NCBI RefSeq assembly: GCF_024666595.1 | Contig: NZ_CP088296.1 | Coordinates: 930,001 to 994,000 of the forward strand | DNA: 64,000 nucleotides | Origin: Sphingomonas sp. J315 | GTDB lineage: Bacteria; Pseudomonadota; Alphaproteobacteria; Sphingomonadales; Sphingomonadaceae | Direction: 5' to 3' | Shown here: piece after piece, positions 29,705 to 38,522 of the stretch | Numbering within the stretch: the first letter of the stretch is position 1 | How the letters are laid out: every line of letters starts with the position of its first letter | The notes under the pieces: model-generated | Told to the model about the DNA's origin: nothing | The model's input: the letters and a program-made list of their open reading frames with translations, nothing else | The model's database searches: none | Made by a program: the position numbers and the translations under genes

Positions 29705-30892
29705 ATGTCCATGCTGCTTCCCCTCCTTGCCCTGACTGCGCTCGACGCCCCGCGTGACGAAAGCGAGGGGCAGACGCACACCCATCGCGAACTCCCCGCG
29801 AAGGAAGGCGACAACAAGCCGTGGAATTTTGAGCTGGTCTATACCGCCGAACTGATGGGCAATGTCGCAGGCGGGGTCGAGCGGGGCGCGCGCTACCTCG
29901 ACAATCTCGACATCGTGTTCGACGCCGATCTCGAGCGGATGGTCGGCTGGACTGGCGCGCAAATGTGGCTCTACGGCCTCTACAATAACGGCAATTCGAT
30001 CAGCGATCTGGTCGGCGACGCGCAGGCGGTGAGCAACATCGAAACCGGCACGCGCGCGATCCGGCTGTACGAAGCGTGGATCGACCAGAAATTCGGCGAC
30101 AGCGTTTCGCTCCGTGTCGGCCTGTACGACCTCAATTCGGAATTCGATGCGCTCGATGCATCGGGGCTGTTCGTGAGCAGCCCGCACGGCATCGGCACCG
30201 ATTTCGCCCAGAGCGGACAGAATGGGCCGTCGATCTTCCCATCGACCTCGCTCGCCGCGCGCGTCGTCTTTGCGCCGGCGGAGGGGTGGACTGTCCGCGC
30301 GGCGATACTCGACGGCGTTCCCGGCGATCCCGCGCGGCCCCGACGGACCGCAGTGAAGCTGGGTCGTGGCGATGGTGCGCTGCTGGTCGGCGAGGTCGAG
30401 GCACCGCTCGCCGGGGGCAAGCTGCTGCTCGGCCATTGGCGTTATACGGCTGCGTTCGAACGTAGCGACGGGACCGGGGCGGAGACCGGAAATTCGGGAA
30501 GCTATATCCGCGCACAGCTGCCGCTTGCGCGGCGCGACGACGGGACGCTGGACGGCTTCATCCGTGCCGGTGTCGCAAGCAGTCGCTTCAACATGTTCGA
30601 CCGTTTCCTGAGCGGCGGGCTCAGCTTTGCCGGCTGGGTCAAGGGCCGCGAGGCGGACTCGTTCGGCATCGCCATCGCCGCCGCCTTCACCGCCGATTCC
30701 CATCGCGCAACGAACGGGACTGCGGCATCGGAAGTGGCGCTTGAACTGACCTATCGCGCAGAGGTCACGCCCTGGCTCGCGATCCAGCCAAGCGCCCATT
30801 ATGTCCGTCGTCCCTCTGCCGATCCCGGCGTGGCCGACGCGCTGGTGCTGGGCGTGCGAACCGAGTGGAGCCTACACACGCTGCTCGATTAG
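29705..30892 (+). CDS. OprB-family carbohydrate-selective porin
   Basis: A 395-residue outer-membrane beta-barrel protein. Family features: WNFELVYTAELMGNVAGGVERGARYLDNLDIVFDADLERMVGW near the start, LYEAWIDQKFGDSVSLRVGLYDLNSEFD and the C-terminal barrel strands. OprB porins admit sugars or other small polar molecules. The signal peptide is short (MLLPLLALTALDA). ATG 29705 is used; the ATG two codons later is equally possible. It is translated just after the PepSY gene and probably shares its transcript. Confidence 0.88.
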   Translation: MSMLLPLLALTALDAPRDESEGQTHTHRELPAKEGDNKPWNFELVYTAELMGNVAGGVERGARYLDNLDIVFDADLERMVGWTGAQMWLYGLYNNGNSISDLVGDAQAVSNIETGTRAIRLYEAWIDQKFGDSVSLRVGLYDLNSEFDALDASGLFVSSPHGIGTDFAQSGQNGPSIFPSTSLAARVVFAPAEGWTVRAAILDGVPGDPARPRRTAVKLGRGDGALLVGEVEAPLAGGKLLLGHWRYTAAFERSDGTGAETGNSGSYIRAQLPLARRDDGTLDGFIRAGVASSRFNMFDRFLSGGLSFAGWVKGREADSFGIAIAAAFTADSHRATNGTAASEVALELTYRAEVTPWLAIQPSAHYVRRPSADPGVADALVLGVRTEWSLHTLLD

Positions 30893-30976
30893 GTGCGCTC
30901 AGCTGGCCGCCTCCTGTCGGGGCTGAATCGCTTGTCATCACTTGCATGTTCGTTACGGTGCCGAAGGGGGCGTCCG

Positions 30977-31630
30977 ATGACGACACTGGTTTGCGACGAT
31001 CATCCGCTGGTGCGCTCGGCGTTGGCAATGACGCTAGCCGAGCTTGTTGACGCACCGGTGCTGACCGCGGCCAATTTCGCCGATGCCTGGGTACTCGCGG
31101 AGTCGTGTCGCGACTTGTCGCTGTGCGTCGTCGACCTGCACATGCCCGGCACCGGCGCGAGCGAGGGTTTGCGCGGGCTGAAGATGCGGGCACCGGCAGC
31201 GCGGATCGTGGTGATTACCGGCTCCCAATCCGACGAGGATCTGTTGACGGCGCTGTCGATCGGGGTCGACGGCTTCGTCCCCAAGACGGTGGAGCCCGGC
31301 GTGGTGGAAGCGGCACTGCGGCTGGTATTGGCCGGCGGGCGGTATTTGCCCGATCGGGTGGCCGCGCTGGCGACGGGCGACGCGCCGCCGGCATGCGAGG
31401 CCGATATGCCGCCTCCCGCCACCAACATGCCGAGCTTCGAGCGACTCAGTCAGCGGCACGTTGACGTGCTGGATCAACTGGCACGGGGTCGCTCGAACAA
31501 GGAAATTGCCCGTCTCCTCGGCCTGTCGCCGGCCACGATCAAGTCGCATCTGGCGCATATCTTTGCGGTACTGGGCGCGGCCAACCGCACCGAGGCGGTG
31601 GCACGCGCCCGGGATCGCGGGCTGGTGTGA
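30977..31630 (+). CDS. NarL/LuxR-type response regulator
   Basis: A 217-residue two-component regulator. Receiver domain with acidic pair D7-D8, phospho-acceptor Asp53 in CVVDLHMPG, and Lys in FVPKTVEPG. C-terminal LuxR helix-turn-helix LSQRHVDVLDQLARGRSNKEIARLLGLSPATIKSHL. It likely binds DNA on phosphorylation. The nearest kinase gene without a partner is the histidine kinase at 36346, at the other side of a secreted-protein/secretin gene run. The pair probably controls that run. A strong hairpin follows its stop. Confidence 0.92.
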   Translation: MTTLVCDDHPLVRSALAMTLAELVDAPVLTAANFADAWVLAESCRDLSLCVVDLHMPGTGASEGLRGLKMRAPAARIVVITGSQSDEDLLTALSIGVDGFVPKTVEPGVVEAALRLVLAGGRYLPDRVAALATGDAPPACEADMPPPATNMPSFERLSQRHVDVLDQLARGRSNKEIARLLGLSPATIKSHLAHIFAVLGAANRTEAVARARDRGLV

Positions 31631-31678
31631 CCTAGGGTCTGAAGTCGACCCAGTTCTAGTCGAGTTCAGATCCCAATC

Positions 31679-31710
31679 TGCCCCGGCTTGGGCACATCCA
31701 AGCCGGGGCA
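31679..31710. terminator. Bidirectional hairpin terminator
   Basis: A perfect 13-bp inverted repeat, TGCCCCGGCTTGG and CCAAGCCGGGGCA, with loop GCACAT. It lies between the convergent response-regulator gene (stop 31630) and the secreted-protein gene (stop 31719). It is suited to end transcription from both sides. Confidence 0.75.
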
Positions 31711-31718
31711 AGAGGGGC

Positions 31719-32810
31719 TTAGTTCGGTGCCCGCACGATAAGGGTCAGCGGATTACCACCGCTGGTCAGCGGGCTGATGGTGTAACTCCGCTCCCCGCGA
31801 AAGCTGTCGACCATCGCCGGCAACAGCGTCAGACGGAAGAAATCACGGTCGATGGGAAGAACGGTCGGTCCTCCCAACAATGCATAAGTTCCATATGTGG
31901 GCGGGACATAACTCGCAGCGCGCTTGCGGTCGCGCTCGCCGATGCTGCCGTCATGGTCGATATGCAGTGCCGCCGATGTCACATCGGCCTCGATATAGAG
32001 TGGCCGCAGCAGGCACTCCCGCACACCGGCACCGCTTCGGTTGCGCGGCAGCGTCACGGTCATGGAGCGGCTCGCAAAATTGATGTCGCCGCCGATCTGA
32101 CGGATGCAACTACCCATTGCGTCGGGCAGGTTCACGCCGCCGCCCGGCGTTATAGCGGTGCTGCCGCTCGGCCCGGTCACAATGACGCCGCTCCCGGTGC
32201 CGCTGCCGCACCCCGAGCCCGGCGGGCAATTGCCACTGACGATGGTCACCGGATTGCGACCGGGCAGCGGCGTCGGTGTCGGGCCAGATGTCGGCGCGGG
32301 TGCCGGCGTGCTGACCGTGGGTCGCCCCGTATTGGTGCGGCTGGACCAGTTGAGCGCGCTCAACGTCGGGCGGACGATATCCACTGTGATCCGCTCGCTG
32401 CCGACGACAAAGGTACGGCGACCGGTGGCGTCACGCGGGAGATTGACCGTCAGGATGACGGACCCGATCGCACCGCAGCCACGCCCGTTATTCGCAAAAC
32501 CGCTATATTTGTGGTACAGCTGCACGCTGCCCGACCCGCCCTCGATCCCGGCCGACGGACTCATGTCGATCAGGTGGCCAAACACCTCGATCCGGTCCTG
32601 AAAGCCGGCGGGCAATCGCAGCACGGTTCCCTGGCTGCGGCGCAGGGCGGCTTCGCGGTCGTGCGTTTGTCGGCAGCGATCCGGATTCTGGAACTGGCTG
32701 CCGAGATGCTCGTAACGCTTGATCGATTCCCACTCGGCTTTGGCCGGCGCGGAGCTCAATGTCGCAATGCCGGCGGCACCCAGGCACAGTGCAAGTTTGA
32801 TCGGGGTCAT
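31719..32810 (-). CDS. Secreted protein of unknown function with two related halves
   Basis: A 363-residue protein with signal peptide (LCLGAAGIATLSSAPAKA) and no family I recognise. The N-terminal half has GCGAIGSVILTVNLPRDATGRR. The C-terminal half has FASRSMTVTLPRNRSGAGVRECLLRPLYIE. These share a beta-strand-like V-T-LPR-G pattern and single cysteines, suggesting two similar beta domains. They are joined by a Pro/Thr/Gly-rich linker (TPAPAPTSGPTPTPLPG then GSGCGSGTGSG). This looks like an exported surface or structural protein. It is the last gene of the minus-strand run that includes the secretin lipoprotein. Confidence 0.7.
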   Translation of the reverse strand: MTPIKLALCLGAAGIATLSSAPAKAEWESIKRYEHLGSQFQNPDRCRQTHDREAALRRSQGTVLRLPAGFQDRIEVFGHLIDMSPSAGIEGGSGSVQLYHKYSGFANNGRGCGAIGSVILTVNLPRDATGRRTFVVGSERITVDIVRPTLSALNWSSRTNTGRPTVSTPAPAPTSGPTPTPLPGRNPVTIVSGNCPPGSGCGSGTGSGVIVTGPSGSTAITPGGGVNLPDAMGSCIRQIGGDINFASRSMTVTLPRNRSGAGVRECLLRPLYIEADVTSAALHIDHDGSIGERDRKRAASYVPPTYGTYALLGGPTVLPIDRDFFRLTLLPAMVDSFRGERSYTISPLTSGGNPLTLIVRAPN

Positions 32811-32838
32811 GGCGTTTCTCCTGAATGTCTTGGGGGCT

Positions 32839-33344
32839 TCAGAACATCGGCGATGCGGTGATGCGGCGCAGCACCTTCAGTGATTGCGGGACCATCTGGC
32901 TCGGCGGGTGCTGAGCCTGGATCCCGCAGCGATCGATCTTCCCTTCGGCGTCGATCAACAGTGTCTTTCCGCTCGGGCAAGGCGAGGTAGTTTCGCCGAA
33001 CATGATCGTATTGCTGACGCCATCGGTGGTCCGGCGGACCGAACCGTCGGTCATGACGACAGTAGTACCGCCGCTACCGCTTGCGGCAACGCAGCGGTCG
33101 CGCCCGGCGTGCGCCAGCACGCCCTGGCCCGGGGGCATTGGATGGGACCGTCGATCCGTCGGCGCACGCAGCGCACGACATAGCGTGGCTCGCTCGCGAC
33201 GACATTGCCGGGGATTGTCGTGCGCGGCCGGGGGTCGAGCGCCAGTTGCAGCTCGGCATCGGTTGCGCAGCCGTGAAAGCCGCTCCCCACTTCCGGGTCG
33301 CCGCTCTGCGCGGCCATGGCGATGGCAAGGATCAGGCTCAGCAT
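32839..33344 (-). pseudogene. Small secreted Cys-containing protein, frameshifted
   Basis: The first frame gives a signal peptide (LSLILAIAMAAQSGD) and then VGSGFHGCATDAELQLALDP to RIDGPIQCP. The second frame continues GQGVLAHAGRDRCVAASGSGGTTVVMTDGSVRRTTDG and ends at 32839. Joining them needs one extra C in a run of five (33131-33135, G on the plus strand), which restores a protein of about 168 residues with several cysteines. No family recognised. It lies between the secretin gene and the large secreted-protein gene in the same direction, with 25-30 bp gaps, so it belongs to that operon. Confidence 0.6.
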
Positions 33345-33369
33345 CGTTCAGTCTCCCTCTCGAAATCGG

Positions 33370-35040
33370 TCAAGGCACCAGCAAGTTGCCAAGCATCTCG
33401 GCGCTAACCCGGCCTGGATTGGGCCAGGACAGGGGGGAATCGCCCGGTGCCATCCGGGTGAACATGCGCATTGATTTCAGTCGTCCGGCGGCATCGACGC
33501 CGTTGGAGGACGGATCGACGATCTGCGTCCACAGTTCGGCCAGCCGTTCCACCGCCTCCGCCCGCGCCCAGGCGCGACCGGGCAGCGCCGCCGGGCGCGA
33601 TGGCGTCACGAGGATCAGGACGGCGTCGCGCCGCGATTGTCTGGCACGCTCATTGAACAGCGACCCGATGAGCGGCACCTCGCCCAGCACCGGCGTCTTG
33701 GAGAATGTGGCGTCGTCGACGCTTTCCGACAGCCCCGACAGGACCAGCGTTTCCCCAAAGCGCAGTTCGGCTGTCGCGGCGACCCGCTGGCGAAAGGTGG
33801 TCAGCGCTTCATTGAAATTGCCGGCCGGATCGGCGGTCAGGAACGAGCGCCCCGTTTCGATCTTCACCCGTGTGCCGTCGGGGGTGATCGCGACCGGCGT
33901 CACCTTTAGCTCGATACCGATGTCGATGGTTTCGAGCTGGCCCGCGTTGATGCCGCTGACTGCGACCTTGAGCGTGCGGCCGACGAAGAATTCGCTGGTC
34001 TCCCCCGAATAGGCGGTCAGCGTCGGACGCGCGACGACCTGGTAATTCTGCCCGCCCCGATTGAACAGGTTGAGGTTGTAGGTCAGCTGCGGAATGCCGA
34101 TCGCCTCGGTGATGACGCGATCGAGCGTGTTGGTGCTGCCAGCATCGCTGCGGGCGATCCGTCGGCTATCGGCGCGATTATACCCATATTGGAGGCTGAG
34201 GCCGTCCAGCAGGTTGATGCCGATGCGCTCGCGCGACGTGTTCTGCGCCAGGACGATGGCGACATCGACCGAAATCTGGCTGGGCGCGACGGGCGCGGTG
34301 GTGGCTCCGGCACCCGCGCCGACACCGTCCACCGGAGCGGTCTGCGCCAGCTGTGCGACGCGCGGCGCGAGAGCGCGGGCACCTGCGGGATCGAGGATGG
34401 CGACGGCATCGACCAGCGCATTGCCGCGCACGGCATTGCCCGACCCGGCTTCCGCCATCGCCGCAAGCTTCAGCGCCTCGGCACGTTCCGGCGCAGTGGC
34501 AAAGCGCTCGGCCGCGCGACTCGCCGCAACGGCGGCCAGCACGGCGTCACCGTTCATGTACGCCGCCTGCGCCAGCGCCATCAATCCGCGGGGATCGTCG
34601 GGCTGGGCGAGTACCGCCTGGCCAAAGCGGCGGGTTGCCTCGTCAAAGCGCCCCCGGTCATAGGCTGCGCGGCCAGCCAGCGCGGCGGCCCAGAAGTTGC
34701 CGGGCTGCGCCTTCAGCGCAAGGTCATAGCCTGCCAGCGCCAGTTCGATCGCCTCGGGGTCGCTGGCACCGGCCTTGTGGTAGGCGAGGCCAAGCAGCGT
34801 CTGGAGTTCCGAATCGCGCGGGGATCGCGCGGTGGCTTCGGACAAGACCGCGATGGCAGCGCGGTGATCGCCGACGTTGAGCGCCGCCAGCCCCTGCGCC
34901 TTCAGCGCCGCACTGTCCGCCGGCAAGGCGGGCGCTGCCTGACTCGACGCGCTCTCGACGCCACCCGGAAGCCCGCCGCACGCGCACAGCAGCATCGCTG
35001 ACGCGACCCCAGTCATCAGCTTGGCAAATCGGCGCATCAT
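33370..35040 (-). CDS. Outer-membrane lipoprotein with TPR repeats and a secretin domain
   Basis: A 556-residue lipoprotein (lipobox LLCAC, starting MMRRFAKLMTGVASAM). Residues about 45-230 form TPR repeats (LKAQGLAALNVGDHRAAIAVL, DSELQTLLGLAYHKAG, NFWAAALAGRAAYDRGRFDEA). After an Ala/Pro/Thr linker comes a secretin C-domain with the classic VPLIGSLF followed by VLILVTP, and GETLVLSGL. It would form a gated ring in the outer membrane. TPR-secretin fusions occur in Tad-like and type II-like systems, but here no ATPase, inner-membrane platform or pilin gene accompanies it. ATG 35040 follows GGGGGAAG. Confidence 0.88.
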   Translation of the reverse strand: MMRRFAKLMTGVASAMLLCACGGLPGGVESASSQAAPALPADSAALKAQGLAALNVGDHRAAIAVLSEATARSPRDSELQTLLGLAYHKAGASDPEAIELALAGYDLALKAQPGNFWAAALAGRAAYDRGRFDEATRRFGQAVLAQPDDPRGLMALAQAAYMNGDAVLAAVAASRAAERFATAPERAEALKLAAMAEAGSGNAVRGNALVDAVAILDPAGARALAPRVAQLAQTAPVDGVGAGAGATTAPVAPSQISVDVAIVLAQNTSRERIGINLLDGLSLQYGYNRADSRRIARSDAGSTNTLDRVITEAIGIPQLTYNLNLFNRGGQNYQVVARPTLTAYSGETSEFFVGRTLKVAVSGINAGQLETIDIGIELKVTPVAITPDGTRVKIETGRSFLTADPAGNFNEALTTFRQRVAATAELRFGETLVLSGLSESVDDATFSKTPVLGEVPLIGSLFNERARQSRRDAVLILVTPSRPAALPGRAWARAEAVERLAELWTQIVDPSSNGVDAAGRLKSMRMFTRMAPGDSPLSWPNPGRVSAEMLGNLLVP

Positions 35041-35284
35041 CTTCCCCCAGGCAAAGATCGTTTCGGCCCCGCGCATCGATCCGATAGGTCGCTTCGGCGC
35101 GGGCGCACTGCGTCGGCAGAAAGCCCATGGCGCGTGGGCGGCCCTGTGCGTTTCTCGGCGCAGCACAAACATCGCGCCCCGTCCGCACCATCAGCACATC
35201 GTGGCTGGCCACGGTGCAAACCGGGAGGACGATGGCGGGCTGAGCCGCAGTGCGGATCATCATCAGCAGCATGAGCATCAGCAT
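35037..35284 (-). CDS. Possible small secreted protein upstream of the secretin gene
   Basis: An open frame starts at 35284 with a hydrophobic leader (MLMLMLLMMIRTAAQPAIV) and a Cys-containing part (LPVCTVASHDVLMV, RDVCAAPRN). As sequenced, it reads on into the secretin gene in another frame to 34724, which is unlikely. An alternative frame stops at 35037 and would give an ATGA overlap with the secretin start. One indel in the gene, as seen in several neighbours, would allow a coupled product of about 82 residues. The exact frame is uncertain. Confidence 0.3.
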
Positions 35285-35303
35285 CCGGGCTCTCCTGCGC
35301 GCA

Positions 35304-36257
35304 CTAGGTGCAGATGCGGGGTGCCGGCAGCGCCCCGATATTGCCGCCCGCGGTCAGGGTGAACCGGGCGATGTCGCCTGCATTGGGCGCACGGGTGGCG
35401 CGCGAGCAGCAGAAGCGTTCCTCACCGACTGGCACAAAGGCATCGCGTGGCGCGCAATAATCGCCATGTACGACGCGCCCGGTGTTGTTGCGCGCGGCGA
35501 AATCGACTCGGCGTTTCCAGGTGTAGGGGCCATTCAATCGGGCGAAGGCGAGGTTGAATTCCGCCGTGCAGATCTGCGGTCGTCCAGCGATGCCCTGGGC
35601 GGTGATGACCTCCCATGGTTTGTCGTCGCAAACCCCGCCCTCGGGATTGGCGAAGCAGCATTCGTCATGCTCCCAGCTGCCCCGGTTGATCTTGCAGCTG
35701 CCGTCGTCACAGGTGCCCAGTTCCGTCCCCTCGTCACTGCAATTGGCTCCGGCGGCACCGAAGCAGCGCTTGCCGAGGTTGAGGACGATGGGCGCTGGCG
35801 GGACGGGTCGAACCGGCACAGCCCCCGGCGCGATTGGCGGGATGATCTGGCCCGGCGTCGCCACGACATGGCTGGTCTGCGGGCAGCGCGGACCACCCGT
35901 GGCCAGCCGCAGCGTCACCGTCAGGGTCGGCGTCACAACCGAAGCGCCACTGGTCGCGTTGTGGCTGGTATAGGAAATGGGCGGCGTCGCCGGGCTGCCC
36001 TGGCCAATACGTGGCGGCGGCGCGGCCGCGACCGCAAATGTCGCCCGCCCATTCGCGTCGGTCCGCCCGCTGCCCAGGTCGCCCCGTGCTGTGGCGCTGG
36101 ATCCGGCGCAGACCACTGCATTCGGAACCGGTCGTCCGGCGCTGTCGAGCACGCTTACGGTCACCGTGCGGCTGGCCTGCGCCAGCCCCGCGCCATGCGG
36201 AAGGAGCAGCATGGCGCCGGTTCCTGCCAAAGCTACAATCGCGATCGTTCGCAGCAT
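35304..36257 (-). CDS. Secreted protein with Ig-like (carboxypeptidase-regulatory type) N-terminal domain and Cys-rich C-terminus
   Basis: A 317-residue exported protein. ATG 36257 gives a signal peptide ending GAGLAQA. The first mature domain, RTVTVSVLDSAGRPVPNAVVCAGSS to GRTDANGRATFAVAA, is a typical Ig-like/CarboxypepD_reg beta-sandwich. A Pro-rich linker leads to a Cys-rich tail with about ten cysteines (CFGAAGANCSDEGTELGTC, WEHDECCFANPEGGVC, DYCAPRDAF, RFCCSRAT), probably disulfide-bonded. It is the first gene of the secretin run and divergent from the histidine kinase. It is a candidate exported or surface component; function unknown. Confidence 0.72.
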   Translation of the reverse strand: MLRTIAIVALAGTGAMLLLPHGAGLAQASRTVTVSVLDSAGRPVPNAVVCAGSSATARGDLGSGRTDANGRATFAVAAAPPPRIGQGSPATPPISYTSHNATSGASVVTPTLTVTLRLATGGPRCPQTSHVVATPGQIIPPIAPGAVPVRPVPPAPIVLNLGKRCFGAAGANCSDEGTELGTCDDGSCKINRGSWEHDECCFANPEGGVCDDKPWEVITAQGIAGRPQICTAEFNLAFARLNGPYTWKRRVDFAARNNTGRVVHGDYCAPRDAFVPVGEERFCCSRATRAPNAGDIARFTLTAGGNIGALPAPRICT

Positions 36258-36345
36258 CGCCCGTCTCCCCGCAGCGCCCTTCGGCCCCGTGGTGAAACAC
36301 TGTCCCATCGCCCGGCACCGCGCATCGCCCGGATGGGCTAGCCAG

Positions 36346-37710
36346 ATGGCTAGCCCTCTTGCACAGGCGGGCGATTGGGCGTTCAACCGGGAAATGCAGC
36401 CCGGTGCCGTCTCTGACCGCGTCACGATCCGCGCGACTGAATCGCGGATCGAGTTTTTTCTGGCCGGTGCCTTCTCGCTGCTGGTCGGCGGCACGCTGGC
36501 CTATGTCCACCTGCTGTTTGCGCCGATTGCGCCTCCGGGTCCGCTTTGGGGGTGGACGATCTTTACCGCATTGGTGGTCGCATCGATGATCGGCCTGCCG
36601 CTGTCGGTCTATCTGCTGAAGCCCGATGACGCGACGGTGGTGCGAGTGTTTGCGCCACTTGGCAAAGTGGTTGCCGTGCTGTTCGACTTGGCGGTCGCTT
36701 CCAGCGTCTGGGCGTTGCTGCCCTATGCCTCGGAAGCGCTGCAATTGCTGATGGTCGTGTTCTACGCCGCGACGATTTCAGGGCAGGTGATTTCCACGGC
36801 CGAAGCGATCGAAAATATCGTCTTCGGCGTCGTGTCGATCTTCGGCTCGGCGGCGGTCTTCTTCCTGATCAATCCCGGCCCCTATTCCGTGCCGCTCGCC
36901 TTGTTTCTGGTCGCGTTCGGGGCGCTGATGATCGGCGTGGCGGTGGTGCTGAAGGTCGCGATCCGGTCGACCATCGAGGCGCGGCTGCGGGCGGAGCGGG
37001 TGTCGGACGAGCTCGCCGCCGCGCTGACCGAGGTGACCGAGGCGCGCACCAGCAAGACCCGCTTCATCGCAGCTGCGACCCACGATCTGCGCCAGCCGCT
37101 TCAGGCGGCTGCCCTGTTCTTCAACCGCGTCGCCGTCGGCAAGGGCCGCGATCGGCAGGATGCAGTGGCCAAGGCGCGGCTGGCGTTCGACGAGGCAGCG
37201 CATTTGCTTGACCGACTGCTCGATCATTTGCGGCTCGACAGCGGTATCATCCAGCCGACGATCGAGCGGCTGGACCTGGCTGAGCTCCTGAAGCGCATCT
37301 GCACCGAAACCGCACCGGTCTGCGGGGCAAGCGACTTTGACCTGCGCTGCATTCCTGGCCGACGCCATGCGACGGGTGATCCTCATCTGGTGCTGCGCGC
37401 GCTTCGCAACCTCATCCACAACGCGGTGCGGCATTCGCGAGGCACGCGGGTGCTGATCGGTACACGGCGGGTGGGAAAATTTGTGCGAGTCTATGTCCTC
37501 GATAACGGGCGGGGGATATCCAGCGATCAGGCGGGGCGGATGTTCATCGAATTTGCCGGCTACGGCGACGGGCCAGCAACTGGTAGAGGCGTTGGCCTTG
37601 GCCTCCCGTCTTCCCGCCGGATGGCGCAATTGATCGGCGGAACGGTCGCACATGATCCACGCTGGCGGCGCGGTGCGGCGCTGTATCTGGAATTGCCCGG
37701 CCCGGGCTGA
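36346..37710 (+). CDS. Membrane sensor histidine kinase
   Basis: A 454-residue kinase with about six transmembrane helices (residues roughly 30-195) forming an integral sensor, a short coiled linker, an HisKA helix FIAAATHDLRQPLQAAALFF with the phospho-His, and an HATPase domain. The ATPase domain has LRNLIHNAVRHS (N box), VLDNGRGISS (G1) and GVGLGLPSSRRM (G2). The HDLRQPLQA form is frequent in kinases paired with LuxR-type regulators. It starts 88 bp from the divergent secreted-protein gene. A start at ATG 36394 is possible. The likely partner is the response regulator at 30977. Confidence 0.9.
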   Translation: MASPLAQAGDWAFNREMQPGAVSDRVTIRATESRIEFFLAGAFSLLVGGTLAYVHLLFAPIAPPGPLWGWTIFTALVVASMIGLPLSVYLLKPDDATVVRVFAPLGKVVAVLFDLAVASSVWALLPYASEALQLLMVVFYAATISGQVISTAEAIENIVFGVVSIFGSAAVFFLINPGPYSVPLALFLVAFGALMIGVAVVLKVAIRSTIEARLRAERVSDELAAALTEVTEARTSKTRFIAAATHDLRQPLQAAALFFNRVAVGKGRDRQDAVAKARLAFDEAAHLLDRLLDHLRLDSGIIQPTIERLDLAELLKRICTETAPVCGASDFDLRCIPGRRHATGDPHLVLRALRNLIHNAVRHSRGTRVLIGTRRVGKFVRVYVLDNGRGISSDQAGRMFIEFAGYGDGPATGRGVGLGLPSSRRMAQLIGGTVAHDPRWRRGAALYLELPGPG

Positions 37711-38120
37711 TCTTGAGACCAGCATTCAGGTCACGCCATGCGCAGGCGGGACTGGACGCCCAGTGTCGAGGAGACATCACGACGGGCTCGTCGCCACGAC
37801 GCCAGGAGCGGCGTTTGCGGGTAGCCCACACGGGGCCAGTGCCTGTGGCAACACAGTGAGCGACTGTGCTGGAAACGCTCACGCGGATGGAGGGCCCGAA
37901 GCAATGGAACAGGGCGTGCGCCATGGCCGTCTTCTCCTGAGCCTTCATCTGCTGCCTGGGCTGAGCAAGGGACCGCGCGGATGCCGGTGGGCCATCGCGC
38001 ATCGATTCCGTATGACAACCAAATTCGGAATCCACAGCAATCTTCAGGGTTGAACTAGCGTGACGGCGCTGCTAATCGTTTCTTCTGACGGAAAGCAATT
38101 CCGTTCATTGGAATAACGAC
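37711..38120. other. 410-bp region with no confident gene
   Basis: After the kinase stop, both strands have short open frames but none with a known domain. One minus-strand frame has an ATG at about 37925 preceded by AGGAGAAGACGGCC, a fair ribosome site, with product start MAHALFHCFGPSIRV, but it runs antisense into the kinase gene. The last 20 bp before 38121 carry the weak leader of the DUF35 gene. No clear hairpin was found. Confidence 0.4.
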
Positions 38121-38522
38121 ATGAGTTTCAGCCAACATCCCCCTGGTGAGACCGTACCCATCGAGGGATATCCGGTTTCGGATTTGGATGTTACCGCCCT
38201 GCCCGCCTTTGTCGTGCTCAATGGTGCGACATTTTTGCGCTGCTCCCTGACAGCTGAAGGTCAGCGCAGTTTCCCCCACAGGCCGGGCGAAAAGTGCATC
38301 GAAGTCGGGCCGGAAGGCGTGCTTTACAGCTTCTCGACGGTACACGTGTCTTCGTCGCAGCCCGCACCTTACACGATCGGCTATGTAGATTTTCCCGGAG
38401 ATGTCCGCGTACTGGCCAAGATCCGAGGCCCCGATCACGCATTGCGCTGTGACGGTGTCGTTCGCCTCGCCAGTGAAAACTCCGAATGGTTTGTTGAGCC
38501 TGTCGCGGGACAAAGCGAGTGA
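38121..38522 (+). CDS. DUF35 OB-fold acyl-CoA-associated protein
   Basis: A 133-residue protein of the DUF35/ACAC family. It fits the C-terminal OB-fold (LYSFSTVHVSSSQPAPYTIGYVDFPGDVRVLAKIRG), including the hallmark SFSTVH strand. The N-terminal zinc-ribbon part is degenerate: only Cys40 (LRCSLTAEG) and Cys57 (EKCIEVGPEG) are visible. DUF35 proteins form complexes with thiolase-like enzymes and present acyl-CoA substrates. The next gene encodes such a thiolase and overlaps it by GTGA. It is the first gene of the catabolic operon. Confidence 0.85.
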   Translation: MSFSQHPPGETVPIEGYPVSDLDVTALPAFVVLNGATFLRCSLTAEGQRSFPHRPGEKCIEVGPEGVLYSFSTVHVSSSQPAPYTIGYVDFPGDVRVLAKIRGPDHALRCDGVVRLASENSEWFVEPVAGQSE

